NCBI GenBank assembly: GCA_040218145.1 | Contig: JAVJQK010000044.1 | Span: forward strand, 1 to 64,000 | Direction of reading: 5' to 3' | DNA length: 64,000 nt | Source of the DNA: Sandaracinaceae bacterium | GTDB taxonomy: Bacteria; Myxococcota_A; Polyangia; Polyangiales; Sandaracinaceae | Part shown: piece by piece, positions 24,782 to 34,854 of the stretch | Layout of the letters: every line of letters starts with the position of its first letter | Position numbering within the stretch: position 1 is the stretch's first letter | Program-made: the position numbers and the translations under genes | The notes under the pieces: generated by a model | Database searches by the model: none | What the model was told of the DNA's origin: nothing | The model's input: only the letters and a program-made list of their open reading frames with translations

Positions 24782-26719
24782 ATGACTCGATCCTTCGTCA
24801 CCGGCGCCACGGGGCTCATCGGGCGCCACCTCGTCGACCGACTGCTCGCGCGCGGAGGCGCGGTGTCGATCCTCCTGCGGCCCGGATCTCGCGCGAGCCG
24901 CCGCGCCGCACTCGAGCGCTGGGGTGAGCGCGTGGAGGTCTGGCCCGGCGACGTGACCGAGCCCGGGCTCGGGCTCTCCGACGCGCACGCGGCGGCGCTG
25001 GCAGACATCGACCACGTCTTCCACGTGGCGGGCTACTACGACCTCGAGGGCGCGCCCGCGCAGATGGAGGCGGTCAACGTCGAGGGCACGCGGCGCCTGC
25101 TCGCGCTGCTCGAGGGCCGGGGCTTCGCCGGGGTGCTTCACCACGTCAGCTCGGTCGCGGTGGCGGGCACGCACGACGGCGCGTTCGGCGAGGACATGCT
25201 CGACGAGGGGCAGCGCTTCGCGCATCCCTACCACCGCAGCAAGCACGCCTCGGAGACGCTCGTGCGGAGCTCGACGCTTCGCTGGCGCGTCTACCGGCCG
25301 AGCGCCGTGGTCGGTCACTCGAAGACCGGTCAGATGGACCGGATCGACGGGCCGTATTTCCTCTTTCGCGCCATCCATGCCCTGCGGAACGCGCTGCCGC
25401 CCTGGGTCACCTTGCCGGGCTTCGAGGGCCCGGCGCTGAACATGGTCCCGGTGGACTTCGTGGCGGACGCGATCGCCGCCATCGCGTCTCAGCCGGGGCT
25501 CGATGCACGGGGCTTCCACCTCGTGGATCCTGCGCCGCCCGGGTTCCGGCAGACCTTCAACCTGATCGCGGACGCGGCCGGCGCGCCCAAGCTGGGCAAG
25601 GCGCGGCTCGGCAAGCTCACCCGGATGCTCCCGGGCGCGAATCACGTGATCGCCCAGCTCGAGAGCCTGCGCTTCATGCGGCGCGAGCTGGCGGCGGACT
25701 TTGGCGTCCCTGCGTCGGTCCGCGCGGCGGCGAACCCGGACGTGACCTACGAGACGACGAACGTGGAGGCGGCCCTGGCCAGCACGGGGATCCGCTGCCC
25801 TCCGCAGTCTGCGTACGTCGAAGCCCTCTGGGACTACTACCTGCGGAACCTCGACCCGAAGCGCGACCGGAAGAAGCGCTACGCCGCCGCGTTCGCAGGC
25901 AAGCGCGCGCTGGTGACCGGGGCCTCGAGCGGGATCGGGCGGGCGATGGCGCTGACGCTGGCCGAAGCGGGCGCGCACGTGGTGCTCGTGGCGAGGCGGC
26001 GCGCGGAGCTGGAGCAGCTGCGAGACGAGATCGAGACGGCGGGCGGCGAGGCGACCGTGGCGCCAGCCGATCTGACCGACCACGCGGCGGTCGACGCGAT
26101 GATGGCGCGCGCGCTGCCGGTGGACCTGCTGATCAACAACGCCGGCAAGTCGATCCGCCGCCCGCTCGCGGAGAGCCTCGAGCGCTTCCACGATCTGGAG
26201 CGCGTGATGCAGATCAACTTCTTCGCGCCCGCGCGCCTGATCCGGAGCGCGCTGCCGAGCATGCGTGAGCGGGGCGGGCACATCGTCAACGTGCTGAGCG
26301 CGGGAGCCCACTTCCCGAGCCCCCGCTTCGGCGCGTACACCGCGAGCAAGGCGGCGCTGAGCCAGCTGGGCGACGTGCTCGCGGCGGAGCACCTCCACGA
26401 GAACGTGCGCGTGACCAACGCCTACCTCCACTGGGTCCGCACGCCGATGATGGACGCCACCGGCAAGTACGAGGACACCCGCGCGATGACGCCCGAAGAG
26501 GCGACGGCGATGGTGCTCGACGGCGTGCTCGACCGAAAGCAGCACGTGGCGCGCGGCACCGACGTGAGGCGCTTCGCCCTGGCTCGCATCCATCCCAGCG
26601 GCCTGGCCCGGATCCTCAATGTCCTCTACCGCATCTACGCCGACGATCCGGCGACCCACCCCGAGCTGGAGCTCGACCGCCAGGTGCTGAAGCGCTTCGT
26701 CCGCGGACGGCTCCTCTGA
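24782..26719 (+). CDS. Two-domain SDR oxidoreductase, acyl-CoA reductase-like
   Basis: 645 aa. Residues 1-370 are an extended SDR: TGATGLIGRHLV nucleotide loop, then YHRSK (Tyr/Lys pair). Residues about 380-640 are a classical SDR: VTGASSGIGRAMAL, LLINNAGKS, and YTASKAAL (Y-x3-K). This fusion is known from actinobacterial and proteobacterial proteins related to fatty-acyl-CoA reductases that make fatty alcohols for wax esters. The first half has a fatty acyl-CoA reductase-like NAD-binding signature. Both active-site pairs are intact. The ATG at 24782 lies 41 bp past the upstream terminator, so it has its own promoter. Confidence 0.85.
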   Translation: MTRSFVTGATGLIGRHLVDRLLARGGAVSILLRPGSRASRRAALERWGERVEVWPGDVTEPGLGLSDAHAAALADIDHVFHVAGYYDLEGAPAQMEAVNVEGTRRLLALLEGRGFAGVLHHVSSVAVAGTHDGAFGEDMLDEGQRFAHPYHRSKHASETLVRSSTLRWRVYRPSAVVGHSKTGQMDRIDGPYFLFRAIHALRNALPPWVTLPGFEGPALNMVPVDFVADAIAAIASQPGLDARGFHLVDPAPPGFRQTFNLIADAAGAPKLGKARLGKLTRMLPGANHVIAQLESLRFMRRELAADFGVPASVRAAANPDVTYETTNVEAALASTGIRCPPQSAYVEALWDYYLRNLDPKRDRKKRYAAAFAGKRALVTGASSGIGRAMALTLAEAGAHVVLVARRRAELEQLRDEIETAGGEATVAPADLTDHAAVDAMMARALPVDLLINNAGKSIRRPLAESLERFHDLERVMQINFFAPARLIRSALPSMRERGGHIVNVLSAGAHFPSPRFGAYTASKAALSQLGDVLAAEHLHENVRVTNAYLHWVRTPMMDATGKYEDTRAMTPEEATAMVLDGVLDRKQHVARGTDVRRFALARIHPSGLARILNVLYRIYADDPATHPELELDRQVLKRFVRGRLL

Positions 26720-26827
26720 GGCAGCAGCTCATTTTCGCGACGCGCGACCGTTGACCTTCCAGCACCGGCGCTTTCGCTCATTGGTGCCTTGCGCCCTCCC
26801 CGAACGGCGCCACACCCACTCGAGCCG

Positions 26828-28090
26828 ATGCGCAGCTCCCTCCATCCCCCGGCGCCCACCGAGGCGCTCCCCGCCGCGGCGGAGATCGACACCCCGCTGT
26901 CGATCTCGACCGCCGAGCTGGTGACGATGGTGGCGGCGCTGATGGCGCTCAACGCGCTCGCCATCGACATCATGCTGCCCGCGCTGGACGCCATCGCGAC
27001 GGACCTCGGGGTCGTGGGCGGCAACGACCAGCAGCTGGTGGTCGTCGCCTACATCCTCGGGTTCGGGGTGCCGCAGCTGGTGTGGGGCCCGCTCTCGGAC
27101 CGCTTCGGGCGCCGACCGGTGCTCTTCGTCTCGCTCATCGGCTACACGCTGGCGGGGCTCGCGTGCCTCGCCACGCAGAGCTTCGAGCAGCTGCTCATGG
27201 CGCGCTTCGTCCATGGCGTCTTCGCCTCGGGTTGCCGGGTGGTCGCCGTCGCCGTCGTGCGCGATCTGTTCGCGGGCCGCGGCATGGCGCGCATCATGTC
27301 GCTGGTGATGACCATCTTCATGGTCGTCCCGATCCTCGCGCCGATGCTGGGGCAAGGGGTCCTGTTGATCGCTCCGTGGCGCTGGACGTTCGGGGTCCTG
27401 GTGCTGGCCGGCTTCGGCATGCTGGCGTGGACGTTCCTCCGGCTGCGCGAGACCGTCGACATGGACGACCGCGAGCCGCTGAGCGTGCGGGCCACCCTGC
27501 GCGCCTACCTCGCCGTGGTGAAGAGCCGCGTGACGTTCGGCTACATGGTGGCCAGCGGCGTCGTCTTCGGCGCGCTCTTCGCGTTCATCTCCGCGTCGGA
27601 GCAGGTCTTCCGCGAGGTCTTCGGCAAGGGCGACACCTTCGTCTTCTGGTTCGCGGGCGTGGCGCTCGCGCTGAGCTGCGCCAACTTCGCCAACTCGCGG
27701 CTCGTCGAGCGGTTCGGCATGCGGCGCCTCAGCCACGTGGCGCTCGTCGGCTTCATCGCCGTCTCGCTCTCGCTCGTGGCGGTGATGCACTTCGTGGGCG
27801 AGGAGCTCTGGCTCTTCTTCCCCATGTTCGCCGTGGTCTTCGCGCTCTTCGGGCTCATCGGCGCCAACTTCAACGCGCTCGCCATGGAGCCGCTCGGCAA
27901 GATCGCCGGCACCGCGTCCGCGGCGTACGGCTTCGCCACTACGTCGGTGAGCGGCCTGCTCGGCGGCCTCATCGGCCGCGCCTACGACGGCACGACCACG
28001 CCGCTGCTGCTCGGGTTCGCCGCGCTGGGCGTCGCGAGCCTGATCGCGGTCGCGGTCACCGAGCGCGGCCGGCTCTTCTCGAGCGCCTGA
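26828..28090 (+). CDS. MFS exporter, Bcr/CflA-like
   Basis: 420 aa with 12 predicted membrane helices. DIMLPALDAIATDLGV and WGPLSDRFGRRPVLF (motif A of loop 2-3) identify the Bcr/CflA drug-resistance branch. RFVHGVFASGCRVVAVAVVRDLF follows, as in the family. It exports drugs or small hydrophilic solutes by proton antiport. The ATG at 26828 is chosen over 26789. The C-terminal half carries GKIAGTASAAYGF, also typical. It ends 4 bp from the convergent receiver/J/TPR gene. Confidence 0.9.
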   Translation: MRSSLHPPAPTEALPAAAEIDTPLSISTAELVTMVAALMALNALAIDIMLPALDAIATDLGVVGGNDQQLVVVAYILGFGVPQLVWGPLSDRFGRRPVLFVSLIGYTLAGLACLATQSFEQLLMARFVHGVFASGCRVVAVAVVRDLFAGRGMARIMSLVMTIFMVVPILAPMLGQGVLLIAPWRWTFGVLVLAGFGMLAWTFLRLRETVDMDDREPLSVRATLRAYLAVVKSRVTFGYMVASGVVFGALFAFISASEQVFREVFGKGDTFVFWFAGVALALSCANFANSRLVERFGMRRLSHVALVGFIAVSLSLVAVMHFVGEELWLFFPMFAVVFALFGLIGANFNALAMEPLGKIAGTASAAYGFATTSVSGLLGGLIGRAYDGTTTPLLLGFAALGVASLIAVAVTERGRLFSSA

Positions 28091-28094
28091 CCCG

Positions 28095-29927
28095 CTACGC
28101 GTCGAGCTGCTCGAGCTGCTGGCGCGCCTCGACGTCCTTCGGATCCAGGGACAGCGCCTTCTCGAGGGCGCGCTTGGCGCTGGCCGGCTTGTTCGCGGCG
28201 GCGAAGCTCATGCCGAGCAGGCGGTGGCCGCTCGCGGCGTCGGGCCGAAGCTCCACCGCGCGCTTGGCGTAGCGGGCGGCCAGCGGCAGCTCGTTGGCGC
28301 GGAGGGCGGCGTTCGCGGCGTGCTCCTGTGGCTCGGCCTCGTTCGGGCGCGCGTCGGCCACCTTCGCCCAGCACTTGGCGGCCTCCTCCCAGCGCATGCG
28401 CTCCTGGGCGTACCGCGCGCGCTTCTCGAACGCCTCCGCCTTGCTCCGAACCGCTTGCCAGCGGAGCCGCTCCGCGTCGGCCTTCAGCGTCTCGTCGTCC
28501 GGCCGCCACGCGACGGCGATCCGCAGCGCCTCCGCCGCGCCGGCGAAGTTGCCCTTCTTCTCCGCGTCGCGCGCGTCGGCGATCAGGCGGTCGGCCCGAT
28601 CGAGGCGACCCGACGACCGAGACACCTGGGTCAGCGCCCGGCTGAGTGACCGCAGCGGGTCGGGCTTGTCCGCGGGCGCGGCCGGGGGCGGCGCCGCGTT
28701 GCGGCGGTTGGCGCGCAGGTCCCGCAGGCGGTGGTCGGCGATCGCGCGCATCGTCTCGGAGCGCGTGCGCCGCGGCTTCTGGCTCGAGGCGGAGGCCGGC
28801 GGGGCAGCTGGCTCGGGCGGCGGCTCGGGCTCGGGCGGCGTCGCCTCGTCCAGCCCCGCCGTCTCCCGCACCGCGCCCAGGTACTCGTCGTATTCGCGCC
28901 GACGCTTCGACTTGCCGAGCACGTCGTACGCCTCGGTGATCGCGTGGAACACACGGTCCATCTTGTGGCGATAATCACCGAGCTCGACGCCGTAGAGGGT
29001 GTCGGTGTGGAAGAGCTTCGCGAGCGCGAAGTACGCCTCGCGGATGTCCTTGCGCGTCGCGTCGCGCGGCACGCCGAGCAGCTCGTAGTGATCGGCCTCG
29101 TCCGCGAGCGCGTAGGCGTCGTCGATCTGCCGCTTGCGCTCGGCCGTGAAGCGCGCGCCCGACGCCTCCACGGCGGGCTCCGCGGCGGGGGCGGGCTCGG
29201 ACGGAGGCGCCGCGGGCTCGGCGGGCGGGGGCGTGGAGGGCACCGCGGGCACCGCGGGCCACGAGGGCGACGAGATCGCGACCGGCGGCGGTGGCGGCGG
29301 GAGGCTCGGGTGGGGGGCCTGCCAGCTCACCGCGCCCAGGTCGGAGAGGCGCCGCAGCATCTTGCGCGCCTGGGCCGGAGGCGATCCCAGCACGCTGCAG
29401 AGCTCGTCGACCCCCATCGCGCCGTCGAGGATCGACAGGAGATAGGCCTCCGCCGGCTCGATCGGCAGGGTCATCAGGTCGATGTGAGAGAGCCGGCGCG
29501 GCGGGACGCTCGGCAGGCTGGGCGCGGCGGGCGGAGGCGGCGGCGGCGGCAGGGAGGGCGCCTCGTTCATCCAGAAGAACTTGATGGCCGCCACGATGCC
29601 CATGAAGTCGCCCTCGTCGCGCGGCCGAGGGAAGACGTAGTCGGCCGCCTCGTCGGGGATGGCCGAGAGCGCGATCAGCGGGAGCTTTCGAGGGGCGCTC
29701 GCCGCGCGGAGCCGGTCCAGGAAGCCGCTCCCCACGAGCTCCAGATCCACCAACAGGACGTCCTGGCCACCGTTCGCGAGCGCGCCGAGCGCCGCGTCGC
29801 GCGCGCCGAACGCGTGGACCTCGGCCGGCAGACCGGCCAGCTCGAGGCTGCTGCGAGCGAGCTCCACCATGGCCGAGTCGCGCTCGATCATCATGATCTC
29901 GATCGGTCTGGCGAAGCTGCTGGCCAT
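28095..29927 (-). CDS. Receiver-like/J-domain/TPR fusion protein
   Basis: 610 aa. Residues 10-115 resemble a receiver domain (LLVDLEL with Asp61 in the acceptor position). Residues 150-205 are a small helical domain found in myxobacterial DUF4388-like proteins. After a Pro-rich linker, residues 278-350 are a J domain (DHYELLGVPRDATRKDIREAY). Its HPD loop reads HTD (307-309), so the Pro is Thr. Another linker precedes TPR repeats (about 450-610). It probably acts in signalling or chaperone scaffolding in the cytoplasm. The changed HPD loop makes stimulation of DnaK doubtful. Confidence 0.8.
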   Translation of the reverse strand: MASSFARPIEIMMIERDSAMVELARSSLELAGLPAEVHAFGARDAALGALANGGQDVLLVDLELVGSGFLDRLRAASAPRKLPLIALSAIPDEAADYVFPRPRDEGDFMGIVAAIKFFWMNEAPSLPPPPPPPAAPSLPSVPPRRLSHIDLMTLPIEPAEAYLLSILDGAMGVDELCSVLGSPPAQARKMLRRLSDLGAVSWQAPHPSLPPPPPPVAISSPSWPAVPAVPSTPPPAEPAAPPSEPAPAAEPAVEASGARFTAERKRQIDDAYALADEADHYELLGVPRDATRKDIREAYFALAKLFHTDTLYGVELGDYRHKMDRVFHAITEAYDVLGKSKRRREYDEYLGAVRETAGLDEATPPEPEPPPEPAAPPASASSQKPRRTRSETMRAIADHRLRDLRANRRNAAPPPAAPADKPDPLRSLSRALTQVSRSSGRLDRADRLIADARDAEKKGNFAGAAEALRIAVAWRPDDETLKADAERLRWQAVRSKAEAFEKRARYAQERMRWEEAAKCWAKVADARPNEAEPQEHAANAALRANELPLAARYAKRAVELRPDAASGHRLLGMSFAAANKPASAKRALEKALSLDPKDVEARQQLEQLDA

Positions 29928-30059
29928 GGCCGGAGGACGAAGGATGGCCGGCCTGGGCCCCCTTCGACAATGGTTCGTTGCGCGATCTTTGCGTCGATCG
30001 GGTGGCGCGAGCCGCGACGATGCCTCATAGCAGGGGGCTTCCTCTGCCCCCGAGGCCCC

Positions 30060-31826
<1,767 letters not shown>

Positions 31827-31919
31827 CCCTCGCGGGTGACGAGAGGCGCCGCACACGCTTTCTGGAAGGCGTGCGCTGGATGTGCGTATCCTGGCCCGCG
31901 CTGGGGCTGGAGGGCTGAC

Positions 31920-31994
31920 ATGCTGTGGATGATCATCGGAGGCGCGGTCGCGATCGCGGCGCTCGCCTGGCTCGGGTCGAACGAGCACATCTGA
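31920..31994 (+). CDS. Very small membrane peptide
   Basis: 24 aa: MLWMIIGGAVAIAAL followed by AWLGSNEHI, one predicted membrane helix with a charged C-terminus. GGAGGG lies 5 nt before the ATG, which supports translation. It sits between the helicase gene and the pectinacetylesterase-like gene. Function unknown. Confidence 0.45.
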   Translation: MLWMIIGGAVAIAALAWLGSNEHI

Positions 31995-32038
31995 TCCGAT
32001 TGCGGTCCTGCATGCGTATTGGGCCTATGCTGCCCGCC

Positions 32039-33226
32039 ATGCGCGCCACCGCACCCTCGGCTACGGCCCTCCTCGCTTGCCTCCTCTCGCTCGCCGGCTG
32101 CGACGGGGAGACCGAGCCCACGTACGACGACGGCCTGCCGTCCCGCGCCGAGCGGGGCGCGTGGATCGAGATCGAGCCGGGCGGCGAGACCGTGTGCGCG
32201 CGCGACACCGAGTACCGGTTCTTCGCGCGCGGCGGGGACCCGAACAAGGTCATCATCGACTTCCAGGGCGGCGGCGCCTGCTGGAACGACACGACCTGCG
32301 GCTTCGCCGACGCGCTCTTCAGCGACTCGACCGGCGACCTCGGCGAGTTCACCGACTTGATCGACCGCGGCGTGCTCGGCGGGATCTTCGATCCCGACGG
32401 CCCCTTCGCCGACTACACGATCATCCACATCCCGTACTGCACGGGCGACATCCACTGGGGCAACGCGCGCGTCGAGTACGCGGACGGCCTGGTCATCGAG
32501 CACAAGGGCTTCGTCAACGCGAGCACCGCGCTCGACTGGGTCTACACGCGCTATCCGGCCGCGAGCACGATCCTCGTCAGCGGCTGCAGCGCGGGCGCGT
32601 ACGGCGCCGCCCTCCACTCCGCGTACGTCGCGCGGCAGTACCCGGACGCCACCATCGCGGTGCTGGCCGACTCCGGCGCCGGCATCATCACGGACACGTT
32701 CCTCGAGGAGAGCCTGCCGAACTGGAACGCGGAGGAGGCGCTGCCGAGCTTCGTCCCCGGGCTCGACCGCCCGCTGACGGAGCTGTCCTTGCCCGACCTC
32801 TACATCCAGATCGGCCGCGCCTTCCCCGACCTGCGCATGGCGCAGACCGCCACCGCGTACGACGCCGACCAGATCTTCTTCTACACCGCGATGGGCGGCG
32901 ACCCGATGGACTGGCCGGGCCTCTTCCGCGGGAGCCTCGCGAGCATCCAGGCGGAGCTGCCGACCTTCCGCGCCTACGTCCCCCCCGGCTCGGTGCACTG
33001 CGTGACGCCCTACACCCTCTTCGACGAGCGCGAGGTCAACGGCGTCGCGCTCAACGACTGGACGGTGCAGCTGGTCGAGGGGGAGAGCCCGCCCGAGAGC
33101 CAGGCGTGTGAGGGCGCGGAGTGCTGCGAAGACCCCGCGTGCGACGCGTGCCTCGCCGGCGCCGACGAGCCCTACTGCCGCTTCTGCGACCTCTGGCCGC
33201 CCAGCTGGAGCGAGTGCGCTCCCTGA
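32039..33226 (+). CDS. Pectinacetylesterase-like lipoprotein
   Basis: 395 aa. The signal ends LLSLAGCDGE, with Asp after the lipid Cys. The mature part matches the pectinacetylesterase/NOTUM family: FQGGGACWNDTTCG oxyanion region and VSGCSAGAYG with nucleophile Ser184, with later Asp and His expected (PPGSVHCVTPYT). The family deacetylates polysaccharides or, in NOTUM, removes lipid from Wnt. A Cys-rich tail (CCEDPACDACL ... YCRFC) follows. A surface-anchored polysaccharide esterase is the likely role. The start is ATG 32039 (32027 also possible). It ends 8 bp from the convergent beta-helix gene. Confidence 0.85.
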   Translation: MRATAPSATALLACLLSLAGCDGETEPTYDDGLPSRAERGAWIEIEPGGETVCARDTEYRFFARGGDPNKVIIDFQGGGACWNDTTCGFADALFSDSTGDLGEFTDLIDRGVLGGIFDPDGPFADYTIIHIPYCTGDIHWGNARVEYADGLVIEHKGFVNASTALDWVYTRYPAASTILVSGCSAGAYGAALHSAYVARQYPDATIAVLADSGAGIITDTFLEESLPNWNAEEALPSFVPGLDRPLTELSLPDLYIQIGRAFPDLRMAQTATAYDADQIFFYTAMGGDPMDWPGLFRGSLASIQAELPTFRAYVPPGSVHCVTPYTLFDEREVNGVALNDWTVQLVEGESPPESQACEGAECCEDPACDACLAGADEPYCRFCDLWPPSWSECAP

Positions 33227-33233
33227 GGGGCGC

Positions 33234-34646
33234 TCAGGTGCAGGTCGTGCCCGGCTTCCAGTAGACGTCGGGCCCGTTCCCGCGCACCGAGACGCCGCCC
33301 ACCTTGTAGTCGTCTCCGACGTAGACGGCGTGCCGGTTCCCCGTGCTGCCGATGCCGCTGATCGTGTTGTCGTGCACGGTCACGTTCGAGGCGCAGTCGT
33401 GGGGCGTGTACTGGTCCATCACGAGAATGCCCTGGGCCCACGGGTCGCGGATCACGTTGCGCTCGATGTGCACGTCGCGGCCGCTCAGGTGGATGCCGTG
33501 GTTGCCGCTCCGGAGGATGGTGTTCCCGGTCACCCAGATGTCCTGGTACGTGAAGCCGTGGCCGTTGTGGTAGGCGGTGATCCCGTCCGCGACCGGGCCC
33601 CCGTAGGCGCGGTTCCGCCCGTTGTCTTCGATGCGGTTGCCGGTGATCTGGGCGCCGAGGGTGCCGGTGAAGTCGATCCCCGCCGTCAAGACGTCACGCA
33701 CCGTGTTGTCATGCACGCTCAGGGTCCGCGCGCGCTCCAGGTACATGCCCGCGCACACGCCCGTCCAGCTCGTCCCCGAGACCTTCGGGTAGCCGATGCG
33801 CTCGATGGTGTTGTCGCGGATGGTGACGCGGGTGCTTGCCGTGAGGACGAGGCCGTGGCAGCGCGGGTTGGATCCAGAGGGATAGGCGTTGCGGGTGTCG
33901 TAGAGGTGACTGCGCAGCACGCTGACGTCGGAGACGCCGCCGCCCTGCAGTAGGTGGTGCGCGTTGCGCCCGCCGTCGAGAGCGAGATCGCGCACCGTGA
34001 CGCCATCGGCGACGAGGACGAGCGCCCGGCCCATCACGCCCCGGCCCGCGCGCAAGATCGCGCCGCTCGTGCCCGCGAGGGTGACGCGCGCCGGGAGCCG
34101 GATCTGCGACTCCGTGACGTAGGCGCCCGCGTCGACGAGGCGCACGGTGTCTCCGGGCCCGGCGCAGGTGAGCACCGCAGCGAGGCTGCCCGACAGGCTG
34201 GCGTCACCGTGGTCGGCGATCGCGCCCCGACGCACGTCGAGGGAGGTCCGCGGGACGCACGACCCGCCGGAACACACCTCGCAGGTCCCGCAGTCCGCGT
34301 CGCCCGTGCACTCGGGCGGCGGCGGCGGTGGCGGAGGCGGCGGCGGCGGCGGAGGTGGCGGCGGCGGCGGCGGAGTGCTCGAGTCGGACCCGGCGTCGAA
34401 GCTCGTCGACGCGTCGCCGGCTGGCGGCGGACCCGCGTCGGGCTCGCTCGCGTCTGGCGGCGGTCGGCGGCCCGCGTCGCGCGTGGGCGCCGCGTCCGGG
34501 CCCGCGTCCCGCGCAGGCGGGGCGGCGTCGGAGGGCGCCGGGCCGACCACACCGACGCGGCCGGGGGTCGCGTCGCAGCCGGTCAGCAAGAGCAGCGAGA
34601 GGAAGAGGTGGGACGACGAGAACTGCGGTCGCACTCGACAGAGCAT
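33234..34646 (-). CDS. Beta-helix lipoprotein with polyproline run
   Basis: 470 aa. The signal ends LLLTGCDATPG, with Asp after the lipid Cys. An Asp/Ala/Pro linker runs into exactly 20 consecutive prolines (codons at 34314-34373), then a Cys module (CTGDADCGTCEVCSGGSC). Residues about 150-465 are a right-handed parallel beta-helix with repeated turns such as VTIRDNTIERIG and VHIERNVIRDPW. Such folds bind or cleave polysaccharides; no lyase residues are evident. The Pro rod may hold the helix clear of the cell surface. The ATG at 34646 begins the signal. It is divergent from the NAGPA gene. Confidence 0.85.
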   Translation of the reverse strand: MLCRVRPQFSSSHLFLSLLLLTGCDATPGRVGVVGPAPSDAAPPARDAGPDAAPTRDAGRRPPPDASEPDAGPPPAGDASTSFDAGSDSSTPPPPPPPPPPPPPPPPPPPPECTGDADCGTCEVCSGGSCVPRTSLDVRRGAIADHGDASLSGSLAAVLTCAGPGDTVRLVDAGAYVTESQIRLPARVTLAGTSGAILRAGRGVMGRALVLVADGVTVRDLALDGGRNAHHLLQGGGVSDVSVLRSHLYDTRNAYPSGSNPRCHGLVLTASTRVTIRDNTIERIGYPKVSGTSWTGVCAGMYLERARTLSVHDNTVRDVLTAGIDFTGTLGAQITGNRIEDNGRNRAYGGPVADGITAYHNGHGFTYQDIWVTGNTILRSGNHGIHLSGRDVHIERNVIRDPWAQGILVMDQYTPHDCASNVTVHDNTISGIGSTGNRHAVYVGDDYKVGGVSVRGNGPDVYWKPGTTCT

Positions 34647-34854
34647 GACAGGTTCGGACGCTCCGTGTCATGGCTGACGGATGCGCCACCGGTGGAGCGT
34701 GCCGCGCTCCAGGGCCCCGCAGCACGAACGCCACACTGTCCAGGATCTGATCGGCCCCGTGATGGGGCGCGTGGTCGGGCGGTGATCGGCGCCGGCGCGC
34801 TGCGATCTCGAGTCCGCAGGCCCGACCGGCCCGTCCCTTGCTCCAGGGGAGGAC

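Noticed and set aside
28731-30059. Long upstream extension of the DEAD-box gene
   Set aside because: It lies antisense to the receiver/J/TPR gene and is Arg/Gly-rich; the helicase starts at GTG 30060.
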